Positions 1 through 8,791 of a stretch of DNA of 64,000 nucleotides are shown piece after piece (within the stretch, counting starts at the first letter, position 1; every line of letters begins with the position of its first letter). The notes under the pieces were generated by a model, which saw only the letters and a program-made list of their open reading frames with translations, made no database searches and was not told the DNA's origin. The stretch is from Neobacillus novalis NBRC 102450. Its GTDB lineage: Bacteria > Bacillota > Bacilli > Bacillales > Cytobacillaceae. Location: contig NZ_BCVP01000010.1 in NCBI RefSeq assembly GCF_001591805.1, forward strand, positions 248,001 to 312,000. Reading direction: 5' to 3'. The position numbers and the translations under genes were made by a program.

Positions 1-9
1 TGGAGAATG

Positions 10-1233
10 ATGACAAGACCAAAGATTTTAATTCTCGGAGCAGGATATGGCGGACTCATCACAAGTAAAAGCCTGGAGAAGTTATTAAAATCAGGCGAAG
101 CAGATGTTACCTTAATTAATAAACATGATTATCATTACCTGACAACACAGCTTATTAAAACAGGAGCAGGAACAGCAGCAGACCGGCAAATTGCCATCTC
201 AATTCCTGAATTAATTAATTCTGACAAGACTCATTTTCTTAAAGCAGCGGTGTCTTCGGTTGATATCGAGAACCAAGAGGTCCATCTTGAAGGCGGAAAT
301 ACGATTCCATATGATTATTTATTAATCGCACTGGGATTTGAAGTGGATACGTATGGAATTCCTGGTGTTAAAGAAAATGCCTTTCAAATCCGCAGTTTTA
401 GAAGTTCCAAAGCGATTTACCATCATATCATTAAACAATTTAACCTTTACAAAGAAGATAGCGACCCTTCTCGATTAACGTTTGTTGTCGCTGGCGGCGG
501 TTTTACCGGAATTGAGATGCTTGGGGAATTAGCGGACGGTCTCCCAAATCTGTGTAAGCAGTATGATATCCCATTTGAAAAAGTCCGGATTATTGCTGTC
601 GAAGCTGCACCATCTGTTATACCGTTTTTCCCTAAGCAATCGATCCAATATGCAACATTCGTTTTAGAAAAACGCAATATCGAGTTACTAACAGGAAGGA
701 AAATGCTGGAATGTACTCCTGAAAAAATCCGTCTTGAGAATAATATCGATATTCCAACTCGGACGTTAATTTGGTCTTGTGGTGTAAAAGGAAACACCAT
801 CGTTCAAAACTGGGGACTTCCGATTGAAAAAGGAAAAATCCCAGTAGACGCGTGCCTTCGCGTTAAAAACATGAATAACGTCTTTAGTATCGGTGACTGC
901 TCCTTATTCATGAAGGATGAGAAAAACGCATTACCGCCAACCGCACAAGTGGCCCTGCAACAAGCACCTATATGTGCGAAAAACATTGTCGCTACATTGC
1001 GAGGAGAAACATTAAAACCGTTTGAATATCACCATAAAGGCTCAGTCGCGTCGATTGGACTCATGGCTGCCGTTGGTAAAGTAGGTAATTTCCGCTTATC
1101 CGGTTTATTTGGAGCCTTTATGAAACAGGTCATTGAAGCCCGCTATTTATTTAATCTTGGCGGCCCAGCCCTGATTATTAAGCAGCACTTTGGCGTCAGC
1201 CGTGAACCAGTAAAGGTAACGGCAAAACAATAA
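10..1233 (+). CDS. Type II NADH:quinone oxidoreductase (NDH-2 family)
   Basis: Single-subunit FAD flavoprotein that passes electrons from NADH to the membrane quinone pool without pumping protons. The N-terminus has the FAD-binding motif GAGYGG near residue 10. A second dinucleotide motif, AGGGFTGIE, lies near residue 160 and should bind NAD(P)H. The typical SIGDC segment near residue 295 contacts FAD. Length (about 407 aa) and sequence resemble Bacillus YumB/Ndh. Two ATGs are adjacent; the second (10) fits the GGAG at 2-5 better and matches family N-termini. Upstream sequence lies outside the window, so operon context is unknown. Family is certain; which NDH-2 paralogue is not. Confidence 0.92.
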   Translation: MTRPKILILGAGYGGLITSKSLEKLLKSGEADVTLINKHDYHYLTTQLIKTGAGTAADRQIAISIPELINSDKTHFLKAAVSSVDIENQEVHLEGGNTIPYDYLLIALGFEVDTYGIPGVKENAFQIRSFRSSKAIYHHIIKQFNLYKEDSDPSRLTFVVAGGGFTGIEMLGELADGLPNLCKQYDIPFEKVRIIAVEAAPSVIPFFPKQSIQYATFVLEKRNIELLTGRKMLECTPEKIRLENNIDIPTRTLIWSCGVKGNTIVQNWGLPIEKGKIPVDACLRVKNMNNVFSIGDCSLFMKDEKNALPPTAQVALQQAPICAKNIVATLRGETLKPFEYHHKGSVASIGLMAAVGKVGNFRLSGLFGAFMKQVIEARYLFNLGGPALIIKQHFGVSREPVKVTAKQ

Positions 1234-1312
1234 TTTAACTAATGATCATGCTTATTTTCCCTGGCAGCAGGGCACCCCTCCCCCGCTTGCCAATTGATTA
1301 GACTATAGAACA

Positions 1313-1374
1313 CCAGCCTTAAATCCCCCAATTTAAGGCTGGCAGCCCCATTCCAACTATCTGGAATGGGGCTG
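1313..1374. terminator. Two tandem perfect hairpins between convergent genes
   Basis: A 12-bp perfect stem (1313-1324 with 1331-1342) is followed at once by a 13-bp perfect stem (1343-1355 with 1362-1374). They separate the convergent NDH-2 and VOC genes and likely end transcription from both sides. U-tracts are short (TTTCT on the + side). Confidence 0.7.
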
Positions 1375-1380
1375 TTTCTA

Positions 1381-1749
1381 TTAAATCCACTCTAAAAATT
1401 CAAGGCGATTCCCAAATGGGTCATGAACATGAATTCGGTTCGCTCCCGGGAGATTGTCGTCGGAAGTAAAGGCAACTTGTTCCTCACTCAGATGCGTTTT
1501 TAATTCCTCGATATTATCAACAACAAATGCCGGATGAGCCTTCTTAGCGGGTGAAAATGGTTCTTCGACACCAATGTGGATTTGAAAGGTTCCAAATTCA
1601 AACCAGGCCCCGCCTCGTTTCTTTAATTCCTCCGGCTTTTCGACTTCTGCTAACCCAAGAATTCCGCTAAAAAATCCTCTGGCTGCTTCTTCACAACCCT
1701 TCGGCGCAGCAAGCTGGACATGATCGATTTTTTTTATCATAAACGACAT
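1381..1749 (-). CDS. VOC (glyoxalase/bleomycin resistance) family protein
   Basis: Small vicinal-oxygen-chelate fold protein of about 122 aa. It opens with the typical IDHVQLAAP strand and ends with the signature HVHDPFGNRLEFLEW, which carries a conserved metal-site Glu in many members. The substrate cannot be told; members include glyoxalases, dioxygenases and antibiotic-binding proteins. The start at 1749 is chosen because a GGGGGGA Shine-Dalgarno lies just upstream; an earlier in-frame ATG overlaps that site. Convergent with the NDH-2 gene; it appears monocistronic. Confidence 0.85.
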   Translation of the reverse strand: MSFMIKKIDHVQLAAPKGCEEAARGFFSGILGLAEVEKPEELKKRGGAWFEFGTFQIHIGVEEPFSPAKKAHPAFVVDNIEELKTHLSEEQVAFTSDDNLPGANRIHVHDPFGNRLEFLEWI

Positions 1750-1834
1750 AATGATTCCCCCCATTTTTTCGTTCTTATCTTTCCTTTACTATTTTATAAA
1801 AAAGTCAATTTTTCGGCACATTCGAATAATTAAG

Positions 1835-1867
1835 AAAGCTATTCCCGACTTAACGGAAATAGCTTTT
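1835..1867 (-). terminator. Terminator after ABC permease
   Basis: Near-perfect 11-bp stem (AAAGCTATTCC with GGAAATAGCTTT, one bulge), directly downstream of the permease stop on the minus strand. Confidence 0.55.
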
Positions 1868-1869
1868 CG

Positions 1870-2850
1870 TTAATAGACATCCTTTTTGGTGAAGACAAAA
1901 AATGAAACGAATAACGCGGCAGCCCACCAAACGAAAAGGATCATTATTGAAAAGGAAAGATTCATTCCTTCAATCGGCGGCGCCGTTCCTTTCATATAGT
2001 CAGTTAACCGTAGATTGACCATAAAAAGGTATTTAGCCGTTTCCCATGAAGATACCATATTCGTTAAGATGGCTCCAGAGATTAAGGCAGCGAGCATCAC
2101 ACCCATTCCTGCCGCTGTACTGCGAATCAAAACAGACAGCATAAACGATAATGTTCCCACAACAATAGAGACAAACCAGACAAGTCCGAAATCCATCAAT
2201 AAAAACTTCCATAAGCTGAGAAGTTTCACTTCAGAGGTATTTAACCCTGTTTCCGTCACATTAAACCCGGTTAAGATCGGTGCGCCCCAGCCCTTAAAGC
2301 CAAACACTATTCCGGATATTAAATAAGAAAGGATTCCAGTTATCGCAACGACCAGTGAAACCGCTAAACAAAGAGTAATATATTTACTCAATAGCACTTT
2401 CCACCTCTTGATTGGCCTCGTCAGCAATAGCTTAATTGAACCTAAACTGTGCTCCGAGGAAACCAAGTCGCTGGCAATGACCATGACCATTAATGGGAGA
2501 AATAGATCGATTGAGTTTTCCAAAAAGATTCTCATGAACGTAGGGGCTCCCGGCTCTGCCGGATTGATATCATGGTCAAGATAATATTGCTGCTGCTTCA
2601 AGGATATTTGCAGCTGCTTTTTCCATTCGTCCTGCATTCGACTGCTGCTCAAGCGGTTCGTCGTATCGATAATCTGCTGCTGTAAAATAGTGCGCCAATC
2701 ACTCGTTCCTAATTTTTCCCGTTGTGTTTGAACTTGTTTATATTGTGCATATGTAAATAAGGTAACAAGAACGCCAATGATTAGTGCAATCACAATAAGA
2801 CGCTTCTTGGCAATCAGCTTCATCATTTCATTTTGAATCAGTTTATTCAA
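1870..2850 (-). CDS. ABC-2 type transporter permease (YhcI-like)
   Basis: Integral membrane subunit of an ABC exporter. A first hydrophobic segment (about residues 17-36) is followed by a charged extracytoplasmic region and five more predicted helices, the usual ABC-2 topology. The motif SSEHSLGSIKLLLTRP after the second helix is typical of this subfamily. It overlaps the ATPase gene by 8 nt if translation begins at the TTG at 2850, which has GGGGGTGA in front and gives MNKLIQNEMMKL, a usual permease N-terminus. Third gene of the SGNH-ATPase-permease operon. Substrate unknown. Confidence 0.85.
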   Translation of the reverse strand: MNKLIQNEMMKLIAKKRLIVIALIIGVLVTLFTYAQYKQVQTQREKLGTSDWRTILQQQIIDTTNRLSSSRMQDEWKKQLQISLKQQQYYLDHDINPAEPGAPTFMRIFLENSIDLFLPLMVMVIASDLVSSEHSLGSIKLLLTRPIKRWKVLLSKYITLCLAVSLVVAITGILSYLISGIVFGFKGWGAPILTGFNVTETGLNTSEVKLLSLWKFLLMDFGLVWFVSIVVGTLSFMLSVLIRSTAAGMGVMLAALISGAILTNMVSSWETAKYLFMVNLRLTDYMKGTAPPIEGMNLSFSIMILFVWWAAALFVSFFVFTKKDVY

Positions 2851-3757
2851 TCGTGTCACCCCCCGTTAGTTCGAGGAACAACTCTTCAAGGACTGGCATC
2901 TTTCGATTGATTTCAGTGACAGAAACACCCGCTTCAACCAGCTGTCTATTCCATTCCGGTGTCTTCTGTTCATTAAATTCGGTTAAGATGGTACCATCTT
3001 CCTTTACTTCAATCGGAGTTAAAGAACTTAAGAGCTGTTTTCCCTTTTCAAAGGGTGAAATGCGCCAAACGACTCGTTCCCGATTCGCAAGCAGGTGCTC
3101 GACAGTATCGACACGTATAATCGTCCCTCTTGAAATAATCGCAACCCGGTCACAAAGCAATTGGATTTCACTCAATAAATGACTGGAAACAAGGACACTT
3201 AGGCCTTCCTTTTCTGCCAGATAACGAATAAATTGCCTCATTTCACGGATTCCGGCAGGATCCAGCCCATTCGTCGGTTCATCGAGAATCAAAACCTTTG
3301 GTTCTCCTAGCAGGGCCTGGGCTATTCCGAGGCGCTGCCTCATACCAAGGGAATAGGTCTTTACCTTATCGTGGATTCTTTCTGTTAAGCCAACAAGCTC
3401 CGTTACTTCTTTTATCCGCTTTTCCCCGATGCCCTCAAGCATCCGTGCAAAATGAAGCAGATTATTATAGCCTGATAGGTAGGGATAAAGTTCTGGATTT
3501 TCAACGATACATCCAAGGTTTTTCATTGCATCCTGAAAATGATCCTCAAGGTTGAATCCGCAAATCCGGACACTTCCTGATGTTGGTTTAATCAGACCGA
3601 CGAGCATGCGGATTGTGGTTGTTTTTCCGGCACCATTTGGTCCAAGGAACCCGAATACTTCTCCTTCCCGTAAATCGAAGGTCAATCCCTTAATAATCTC
3701 TCTTTTCCCGATTTCTTTTTTTAAGTCCTTAACAGACAATGTGATATTTTTCTCCAT
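2843..3757 (-). CDS. ABC transporter ATP-binding protein (YhcH-like)
   Basis: Nucleotide-binding subunit paired with the downstream permease. Walker A is GPNGAGKTT (about residue 40), the ABC signature is SLGMRQRLG, and Walker B is VLILDEPTNGLDP, followed by the H-loop SSHLL. The C-terminal 80 residues carry the extra domain common in this subfamily. ATG 3757 is preferred because AAGGAGAG precedes it at good spacing; a TTG six bases earlier is too close to that site. Only 13 nt separate it from the upstream SGNH gene, so the three genes form an operon. Confidence 0.93.
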   Translation of the reverse strand: MEKNITLSVKDLKKEIGKREIIKGLTFDLREGEVFGFLGPNGAGKTTTIRMLVGLIKPTSGSVRICGFNLEDHFQDAMKNLGCIVENPELYPYLSGYNNLLHFARMLEGIGEKRIKEVTELVGLTERIHDKVKTYSLGMRQRLGIAQALLGEPKVLILDEPTNGLDPAGIREMRQFIRYLAEKEGLSVLVSSHLLSEIQLLCDRVAIISRGTIIRVDTVEHLLANRERVVWRISPFEKGKQLLSSLTPIEVKEDGTILTEFNEQKTPEWNRQLVEAGVSVTEINRKMPVLEELFLELTGGDTIE

Positions 3758-3770
3758 GACCAAACTCTCC

Positions 3771-4547
3771 TTACCACGTGAGCAGTGAGGCTACACGTTC
3801 AGCAATTAAACGGTACCCTTTTGTATTTGGATGAAACTTGTCGGAATATAGATAATCGTTCACCTTTAACTCAAACAGGTCGAAGGTTGGGACAAAGACA
3901 ATTTTGGGAAATGCAGCGCTTACTTCTGCACTATCATAATTCCAGTGACGAACTACCTTTGACATCTCTTTACCTTGGTCTAAATCAATAAACGGATTAT
4001 ACAGCCCAATGAAAAATACATTTGCATTGCGATTGTTTTTCCGAATTTCCTCGAGAATAAACTTTAAATTATCAAGGTATTTCTTTTCGATTGCGGCAAC
4101 ATCCCCTGTTTCAAAGTCTGCTAATCCCTGTCCTCCCCTAAACAAATCGTTGCCGCCAATCGTTACCAATACCATGTCTGCTTTTTCTATTTGCCTGCCG
4201 ATTTCGGTTTGCTGCACCTGCTTGCTTAGCTGAGTGGAAGTTTGCCCATTGATGCCAAGATTTGTAAGCTGGACAGGACGCTTTGTTTTTTCCTTGATTT
4301 CATCGATTAAAACACCTACGTAGCCTTTCCCTGTCTCATCACCCGTTCCTCTTGTTAACGAGTCCCCCAAAGCCACAATGGTTAACCCTTTTTTATTTTC
4401 GACTTTATCGGAAACGGTGTTGGTTTGCGGAATATTCTCGGGTTTTCCAGCATAATATTCCCCTACTGCCCATCCAAGCCCAATTAGCCAGACGAGGCAA
4501 AAGAATACCGCTATGACAGTAATAGAGCGTATGACATTCTTATTCAA
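3771..4547 (-). CDS. SGNH/GDSL-type lipase/esterase, membrane-anchored or secreted
   Basis: SGNH hydrolase of about 258 aa. Block I is VALGDSLTRGTG (nucleophile Ser), block III is GGNDLF, and block V is DKFHPNTKGY with the catalytic Asp/His pair. An N-terminal hydrophobic segment after NKNVIRS acts as signal peptide or anchor, so the enzyme works outside the membrane. Start TTG 4547 has AAAGGA seven bases upstream and gives a clean signal sequence. First gene of an operon with an ABC exporter, which suggests action on a lipid or an exported envelope component; the substrate is unknown. Confidence 0.88.
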   Translation of the reverse strand: MNKNVIRSITVIAVFFCLVWLIGLGWAVGEYYAGKPENIPQTNTVSDKVENKKGLTIVALGDSLTRGTGDETGKGYVGVLIDEIKEKTKRPVQLTNLGINGQTSTQLSKQVQQTEIGRQIEKADMVLVTIGGNDLFRGGQGLADFETGDVAAIEKKYLDNLKFILEEIRKNNRNANVFFIGLYNPFIDLDQGKEMSKVVRHWNYDSAEVSAAFPKIVFVPTFDLFELKVNDYLYSDKFHPNTKGYRLIAERVASLLTW

Positions 4548-4800
4548 ACATATCATCCTTTCTGGCCTTTTCTTTAATTTAATCACAGTTACGATCTGAA
4601 TTAAACTTTCAATGCTTACAAAATGCATCAACTTCAGAAAGGTTCGATATTTCTTAACATTTCTTTCTGTAAAAATAAAGGAACCCGAAGCTGGATTCCG
4701 TTTTAAAGATGTTAAATTCGCCCCCGAGACTTCTTTTTCGGGGCATCAATGGTGGAAAACATACGGAACCAGCAGGTGAAACATGCTGTGCTGCAGCTCT

Positions 4801-5511
4801 TCATACCATTAATAGAATAAAACAAATCGTACCAATCGAAATGATTGTAAGAAATAGTTCCGCTTTTCCACGTGAACGAAAAACAGTTAAAATGATTTTT
4901 CCAAACTTTATCGATACTCGGAGAATTTCCACTCGATATTTTTTCAGCAAATAAAAAAGGATGATTACGATAGCCAAAATGATGCCCGCGGCTATCAAAT
5001 ATGTCTTAATAATCTCGTGAAAAGTCTCCCATTTTGGGCCAAGCATTTTACCCAATAGAATAAAGGTAGAGACCCAAATCATCGACCCAAGGCAAGAATA
5101 GGCGGTAAAAGTTCGAAAAGGCAGGCGGGTAATTCCAGCAAAATAGCCGGTAAGGTGCCTGACACCAGGGATAAATAATGCGATAATTAGCAGTTTGTTT
5201 CCGTATTTCTTAAACCATACTGATGTTGCATGAAGACGGTTAGATCCTAAATGGATTCGCCTGCCATATTTCTCGAAAAAGGACATACCCAGTTTTTGTC
5301 CAATCCAATAGGATAAAAACATCCCCAATAAACATCCGGCTGCAGCAGCGAGCACACATCCAATCCAGTTAAGCTGCCCCTGAAAAGACAGGAAACCGGC
5401 ATAGCCCATCATTGCTTCAATTGGCAGCGGAAGAGCCATTATCCCCAGTGTTAAGGAGAGAAAAAGGACAATGTAGCCATATTCATTCATAAATGTTGTA
5501 AAAAAATGCAA
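4801..5511 (-). CDS. DedA family (VTT-domain) membrane protein
   Basis: Polytopic membrane protein of about 236 aa in the SNARE-associated/DedA family. The conserved re-entrant segment with the proline-rich MALPLPIE and the motif FIPGVRHLTGYFAG are clear. Characterised DedA proteins flip undecaprenyl phosphate or phosphatidylethanolamine; which lipid this one handles cannot be told. The start is uncertain: a GTG at 5523 overlaps its own Shine-Dalgarno, whereas the TTG at 5511 has AGAGGTGA eight bases upstream. No clear terminator was seen downstream. Apparently monocistronic. Confidence 0.88.
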   Translation of the reverse strand: MHFFTTFMNEYGYIVLFLSLTLGIMALPLPIEAMMGYAGFLSFQGQLNWIGCVLAAAAGCLLGMFLSYWIGQKLGMSFFEKYGRRIHLGSNRLHATSVWFKKYGNKLLIIALFIPGVRHLTGYFAGITRLPFRTFTAYSCLGSMIWVSTFILLGKMLGPKWETFHEIIKTYLIAAGIILAIVIILFYLLKKYRVEILRVSIKFGKIILTVFRSRGKAELFLTIISIGTICFILLMV

Positions 5512-5625
5512 GGATGCTTTCACCTCTTCCGAACATGGACATTTTTTACTTTGAAGTTATATTGGTATTTTATCCATACTTCGCAAATATAGTAAATTGT
5601 TTGATTGAATTTATTGGATAAGAAT

Positions 5626-5656
5626 GAAGCCGACTTCCAATGTGGAAATCGGCTTC
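5626..5656 (-). terminator. Terminator of hmp
   Basis: 13-bp stem (GAAGCCGA[C/T]TTCC type arms) immediately after the hmp stop codon, followed on the minus strand by ATTCTTA. Confidence 0.65.
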
Positions 5657-5663
5657 GTTCTGA

Positions 5664-6878
5664 TTATACTTCTAAGCTTCCCTTTGGTCCAAAGAATTCA
5701 AAGTGAATTCTCTCTTCCTTAACTCCTAAGTCTTTTAATGAACGATTAATTGCTTTCATAAAAGGAACTGGCCCACAGAAGTAAAAATCAGTTTCCCGGG
5801 TAGCGATTTTATCTTTCAACCAATCACGTGTTACATAGCCTTCAACATCAAAGCGATTGTTTCTGCGATCCTCTTCAGTCGGTGAATCATAGAAGATATA
5901 AGAGGTTACATGGTCAAGCCTCGACAATTCCTCTACTTCTTCCCTAAGAGCATGGACATTTCCATTGGCAGCTGCATGAATGAATGTAACCTTCCGTTCA
6001 GGCTGCATTTCCACAACCGTCTTTAACATGCTCATCATTGGTGTTAGACCAACACCGCCGCTAAGTAACACAACAGGCGTATTTTTTTCAGTATTAAGAA
6101 CAAAGTCACCCGCTGGTGCACTTACCTTGAGGATATCTCCTTCGTTTACACCGTCATGCAGGTAATTAGACACCATACCATCTGGATTAGCAGTTCCTGC
6201 TTCGCGTTTTACACTAATTCGATAATAGTCTTTGCCAGGTGCATCTGAAAGGCTATATTGACGAATATGTGTATATTCTTCACCGTCTATTTCTAGATTA
6301 ATACTAATATATTGTCCTGGAAGAAAACTTGCAATCCCGTAGTTATCTTCCGGTTTTAAATAGAAAGAGGTAATGACATCACTTTCAACCACTTTACGGT
6401 CAACAATGAAGTGACGGAGGCCATCCCAGCCGCCTTGTTGACGGGCTGCTTCATCATACATTTCTGTTTCAACACCGATAAAGGCATCGGCAATTACGTT
6501 GTAGGCTTCAGCCCACGCTTCGATAATTTCATCCGTTGCCGCATCCCCCAACACATCCTTAATCGCTAATAACAGGTGTTTTCCGACAATTGGATAGTGC
6601 TCGGGTTTAATTCCGAGACTCCTATGTTTATGGGCAATTTGTTTTACAACCGGAAGAATCGCTTCAAGATTATCAATATACATGGCAGCGGCATAAACCG
6701 TTCCAGCAAGTGCTTTTTGCTGTCTGCCTTGTTTTTGGTTGGCATGATTAAAAATATTTAATAATTCAGGATGATTACCAAACATCAATTGATAAAATCG
6801 AGTGGTAATCGTTTCTCCGTGTTTCTCTAATACTGGTACTGTTGATTTGATGATTTCAATTGTTTTTTGATTTAACAC
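5664..6878 (-). CDS. hmp: Flavohemoglobin / nitric oxide dioxygenase
   Basis: Converts NO plus O2 to nitrate with NAD(P)H. An N-terminal globin domain (about residues 1-138) is followed by an FAD-binding domain (RQYSLSDAP near residue 200) and an NAD-binding domain (LLSGGVGLTPM near residue 270, FCGPVPFM near residue 375). The proximal heme His lies in the QIAHKHRSLG segment. The N-terminus MLNQKTIEIIKSTVPVLEKH matches Bacillus Hmp, so the GTG at 6878, with AAAGGAG eight bases upstream, is chosen over an earlier GTG. Own promoter region with two dyads; monocistronic with a terminator. Confidence 0.96.
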   Translation of the reverse strand: MLNQKTIEIIKSTVPVLEKHGETITTRFYQLMFGNHPELLNIFNHANQKQGRQQKALAGTVYAAAMYIDNLEAILPVVKQIAHKHRSLGIKPEHYPIVGKHLLLAIKDVLGDAATDEIIEAWAEAYNVIADAFIGVETEMYDEAARQQGGWDGLRHFIVDRKVVESDVITSFYLKPEDNYGIASFLPGQYISINLEIDGEEYTHIRQYSLSDAPGKDYYRISVKREAGTANPDGMVSNYLHDGVNEGDILKVSAPAGDFVLNTEKNTPVVLLSGGVGLTPMMSMLKTVVEMQPERKVTFIHAAANGNVHALREEVEELSRLDHVTSYIFYDSPTEEDRRNNRFDVEGYVTRDWLKDKIATRETDFYFCGPVPFMKAINRSLKDLGVKEERIHFEFFGPKGSLEV

Positions 6879-6914
6879 TACTAACACTCCTTTTAAGTTT
6901 TCCCTATATCCATA

Positions 6915-6936
6915 GTGATTATATGAATATATTCAC
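6915..6936 (-). promoter_or_regulatory. AT-rich dyad upstream of hmp (NsrR-type candidate)
   Basis: Imperfect palindrome GTGATTATATGAATATATTCAC, arms pairing end to end with few mismatches. In Bacillus hmp is controlled by the NO sensor NsrR, which binds AT-rich dyads; the assignment is inference from that knowledge. Confidence 0.35.
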
Positions 6937-6945
6937 ATCGATAAA

Positions 6946-6959
6946 GTGATTTAAATCAC
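6946..6959 (-). promoter_or_regulatory. GTGA-N6-TCAC palindrome upstream of hmp (Fnr/Crp-family candidate)
   Basis: A perfect 14-bp palindrome GTGATTTAAATCAC in the hmp promoter region. It fits the Fnr-type half-site arrangement of Bacillus. Binding is not shown. Confidence 0.4.
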
Positions 6960-7081
6960 ACTTTGGTATATTTGAATAATTTATTCGTAAAAACTTCACA
7001 AAGTGTTCACTTTTTACCATGACAAATATAACTAGTTGAATAGTTTTCATTCTTGTATCGTTAAATCTAGTTAGGAAGAGA

Positions 7082-7123
7082 AAGCGCCCTCATTCATTGA
7101 ATCAACGATTGCGGGCGTTTTTT
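7082..7123 (+). other. Hairpin with U-tract 30 bp before degV
   Basis: A stem of about 8 bp (AAGCGCCC with GGGCGTTT) with a possible inner hairpin, followed by TTTTTT on the plus strand, ends about 28 bp before the degV start. No plus-strand gene lies upstream, so this is either a leader attenuator or the end of a short transcript. Confidence 0.35.
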
Positions 7124-7150
7124 GGAGAATTCTACTGAAGGAAGAGGATT

Positions 7151-8002
7151 ATGATGAACCAAGCAAAAATTGCATGGATTACTGACACTACGGCATCACT
7201 TAGTAAAGAGTTTATTGAGCAGCACCATATACATGTTATTCCCCTGCACGTTGTCATTAATGATCAATTCTACAAAGAAACGATTGATATTTCTGAACAG
7301 GAATTTTATGACCGTATGAAAAAGGAAGAAGGGAAATTTCAAACCTGCCAAACAGCAATCGCTGACTTTGTGGACCTTTATAAGGAGTTAAAGGAAAACT
7401 ATGATTTCGGCATTGCCATTCATGCCTCCAGTCTATTAACTGGAACATACCAAGCATCGGTGATGGCAGCGGAAATGGAAGACTTTAAACTGTTTGCTAT
7501 TGATTCGCAAACGGGTTCCTATCCTCTCTCTTTTTTAATAAAGAAAGGCATAGAACTAACAGAACAAGGACTTGATGCCAGTGAAGTGGTTGGACAATTA
7601 AATGCCTTACGCAACCACACTCGTTTGTATTTAGTCCCATCCAATCTGGATCAGCTTCACAAAAGCGGCAGGGTTTCCGGCAGCCAAAAATTAATCGCCT
7701 CGCTGTTTAATATCAAGCCGATTTTATCGATTGAAGATGGAGCCGCAAAGATTAAAGATAAGGTTCGCACTGAAAAAAAAGCGCTAGCCTGGCTGGTGAA
7801 TAAATTAAAGGAAGACCTTGAAACAAAATCAGTTCAGAAAGTTGCAATCGTCCATGCTAACGATTTGAATAAGGCTGCTGAGCTAGAAAAATATTTAAAC
7901 GAAACATTTCCAACAATCGAAACAGAAAAATTAATGCTAATAACGGTTGCAGGTGTCCATACCGGAGTTGGCACACTTGGTCTTTCTTGGGTCTGTGAAT
8001 GA
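7151..8002 (+). CDS. DegV family fatty-acid-binding protein
   Basis: Cytoplasmic two-domain EDD-fold protein of 283 aa. The N-terminal ITDTTASL and the central HASSLLTGTYQ motif form the fatty-acid head-group site typical of the family, and LHKSGRVSG is the third conserved block. Some members (FakB) present fatty acids to the kinase FakA; no fakA is seen here, so the specific role is open. AAGGAAGAGG precedes the ATG. A candidate attenuator hairpin lies upstream. Monocistronic, same direction as the following YdcF-like gene, from which it is separated by about 120 bp. Confidence 0.92.
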   Translation: MMNQAKIAWITDTTASLSKEFIEQHHIHVIPLHVVINDQFYKETIDISEQEFYDRMKKEEGKFQTCQTAIADFVDLYKELKENYDFGIAIHASSLLTGTYQASVMAAEMEDFKLFAIDSQTGSYPLSFLIKKGIELTEQGLDASEVVGQLNALRNHTRLYLVPSNLDQLHKSGRVSGSQKLIASLFNIKPILSIEDGAAKIKDKVRTEKKALAWLVNKLKEDLETKSVQKVAIVHANDLNKAAELEKYLNETFPTIETEKLMLITVAGVHTGVGTLGLSWVCE

Positions 8003-8069
8003 AGGACAGACTAGACAAACTAATTGTATATTTATTATAGAAAAAAATTTTAGTGAAAATTTCTATTTT

Positions 8070-8099
8070 ATGGTACTATCAAACTATTGATAGTACCAT
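8070..8099 (+). repeat. 12-bp perfect inverted repeat before ydcF-like gene
   Basis: ATGGTACTATCA and its exact complement are separated by 6 nt. No U-tract follows, and the gene start is 27 bp downstream, so an operator or a weak degV terminator are both possible. Confidence 0.4.
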
Positions 8100-8125
8100 T
8101 AACATGTAGAAATGGATTGAGAAAG

Positions 8126-8713
8126 ATGAAGAAAAAGAAAAGAATGCTTTCAATAGTGGGAGTTATAGTAGCATTAGGACTACTTTATTTTGGCTTCTTG
8201 CAATTTAAGATTAGCCAGTACAGCAATTTGGAAGCGCCTAAGAATGCAGATTATATAATCGTCCTCGGAGCAAGTGTTAGAGGCACGGTCCCTTCATTGG
8301 CCTTTGCGAGTCGAATTAATGCTGCAGCGAAATATTTACTAGAAAACAAGGATACAATCGTCATTGCCTCAGGTGGAAAAGGTCGGGGCGAAGACATTTC
8401 CGAAGCGGAATCTATCAAAAGAGAGCTGGCTAAGCAAGGCATTAGCGAATCACGAATCATACTAGAAAATCGGTCCACTGATACATATGAAAATATTGAT
8501 TTTTCGAAAAAGCTCATTCCCAAAGATGCAAAGCATGGACTTGTGGTGACGAATACCTTCCATCAGTATCGAGCAATTTCAATTGCTCGTGACCAGGGCT
8601 TGGAAGTACAAGGTCTTCCGGCGAAGACCCCTTTAAAGGCAGTATTCAAATCCTATACCCGAGAATATTTGGCGATTACTAAGTTCTATTTGAAAAGATA
8701 CATACTTGATTAA
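8126..8713 (+). CDS. YdcF/SanA-like DUF218 envelope protein
   Basis: About 195 aa with one N-terminal membrane anchor after MKKKKR, then a DUF218 domain. Conserved DUF218 blocks are YIIVLGASV, ASGGKG, the S-E-A-E-S segment, LENRSTDTYEN, and VVTNTFHQYRA. Relatives (SanA, YdcF, ElyC) affect envelope integrity; the biochemical role is unsettled. The start ATG 8126 gives the usual short basic leader and has GAGAAAG upstream. A perfect 12-bp inverted repeat sits just before it and an intrinsic terminator just after it. Confidence 0.87.
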   Translation: MKKKKRMLSIVGVIVALGLLYFGFLQFKISQYSNLEAPKNADYIIVLGASVRGTVPSLAFASRINAAAKYLLENKDTIVIASGGKGRGEDISEAESIKRELAKQGISESRIILENRSTDTYENIDFSKKLIPKDAKHGLVVTNTFHQYRAISIARDQGLEVQGLPAKTPLKAVFKSYTREYLAITKFYLKRYILD

Positions 8714-8716
8714 ATG

Positions 8717-8751
8717 AAAAACTCGACTCGGCTCAGTGCGGTCGAGTTTTT
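8717..8751 (+). terminator. Terminator of ydcF-like gene
   Basis: AAAAACTCGAC pairs with GTCGAGTTTTT across a 13-nt loop, immediately downstream of the stop codon. The arm ends in a T-run. Confidence 0.8.
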
Positions 8752-8791
8752 CATTTACTGTATTTTTGCAAGAAAATAAGGGCGAAATGAA

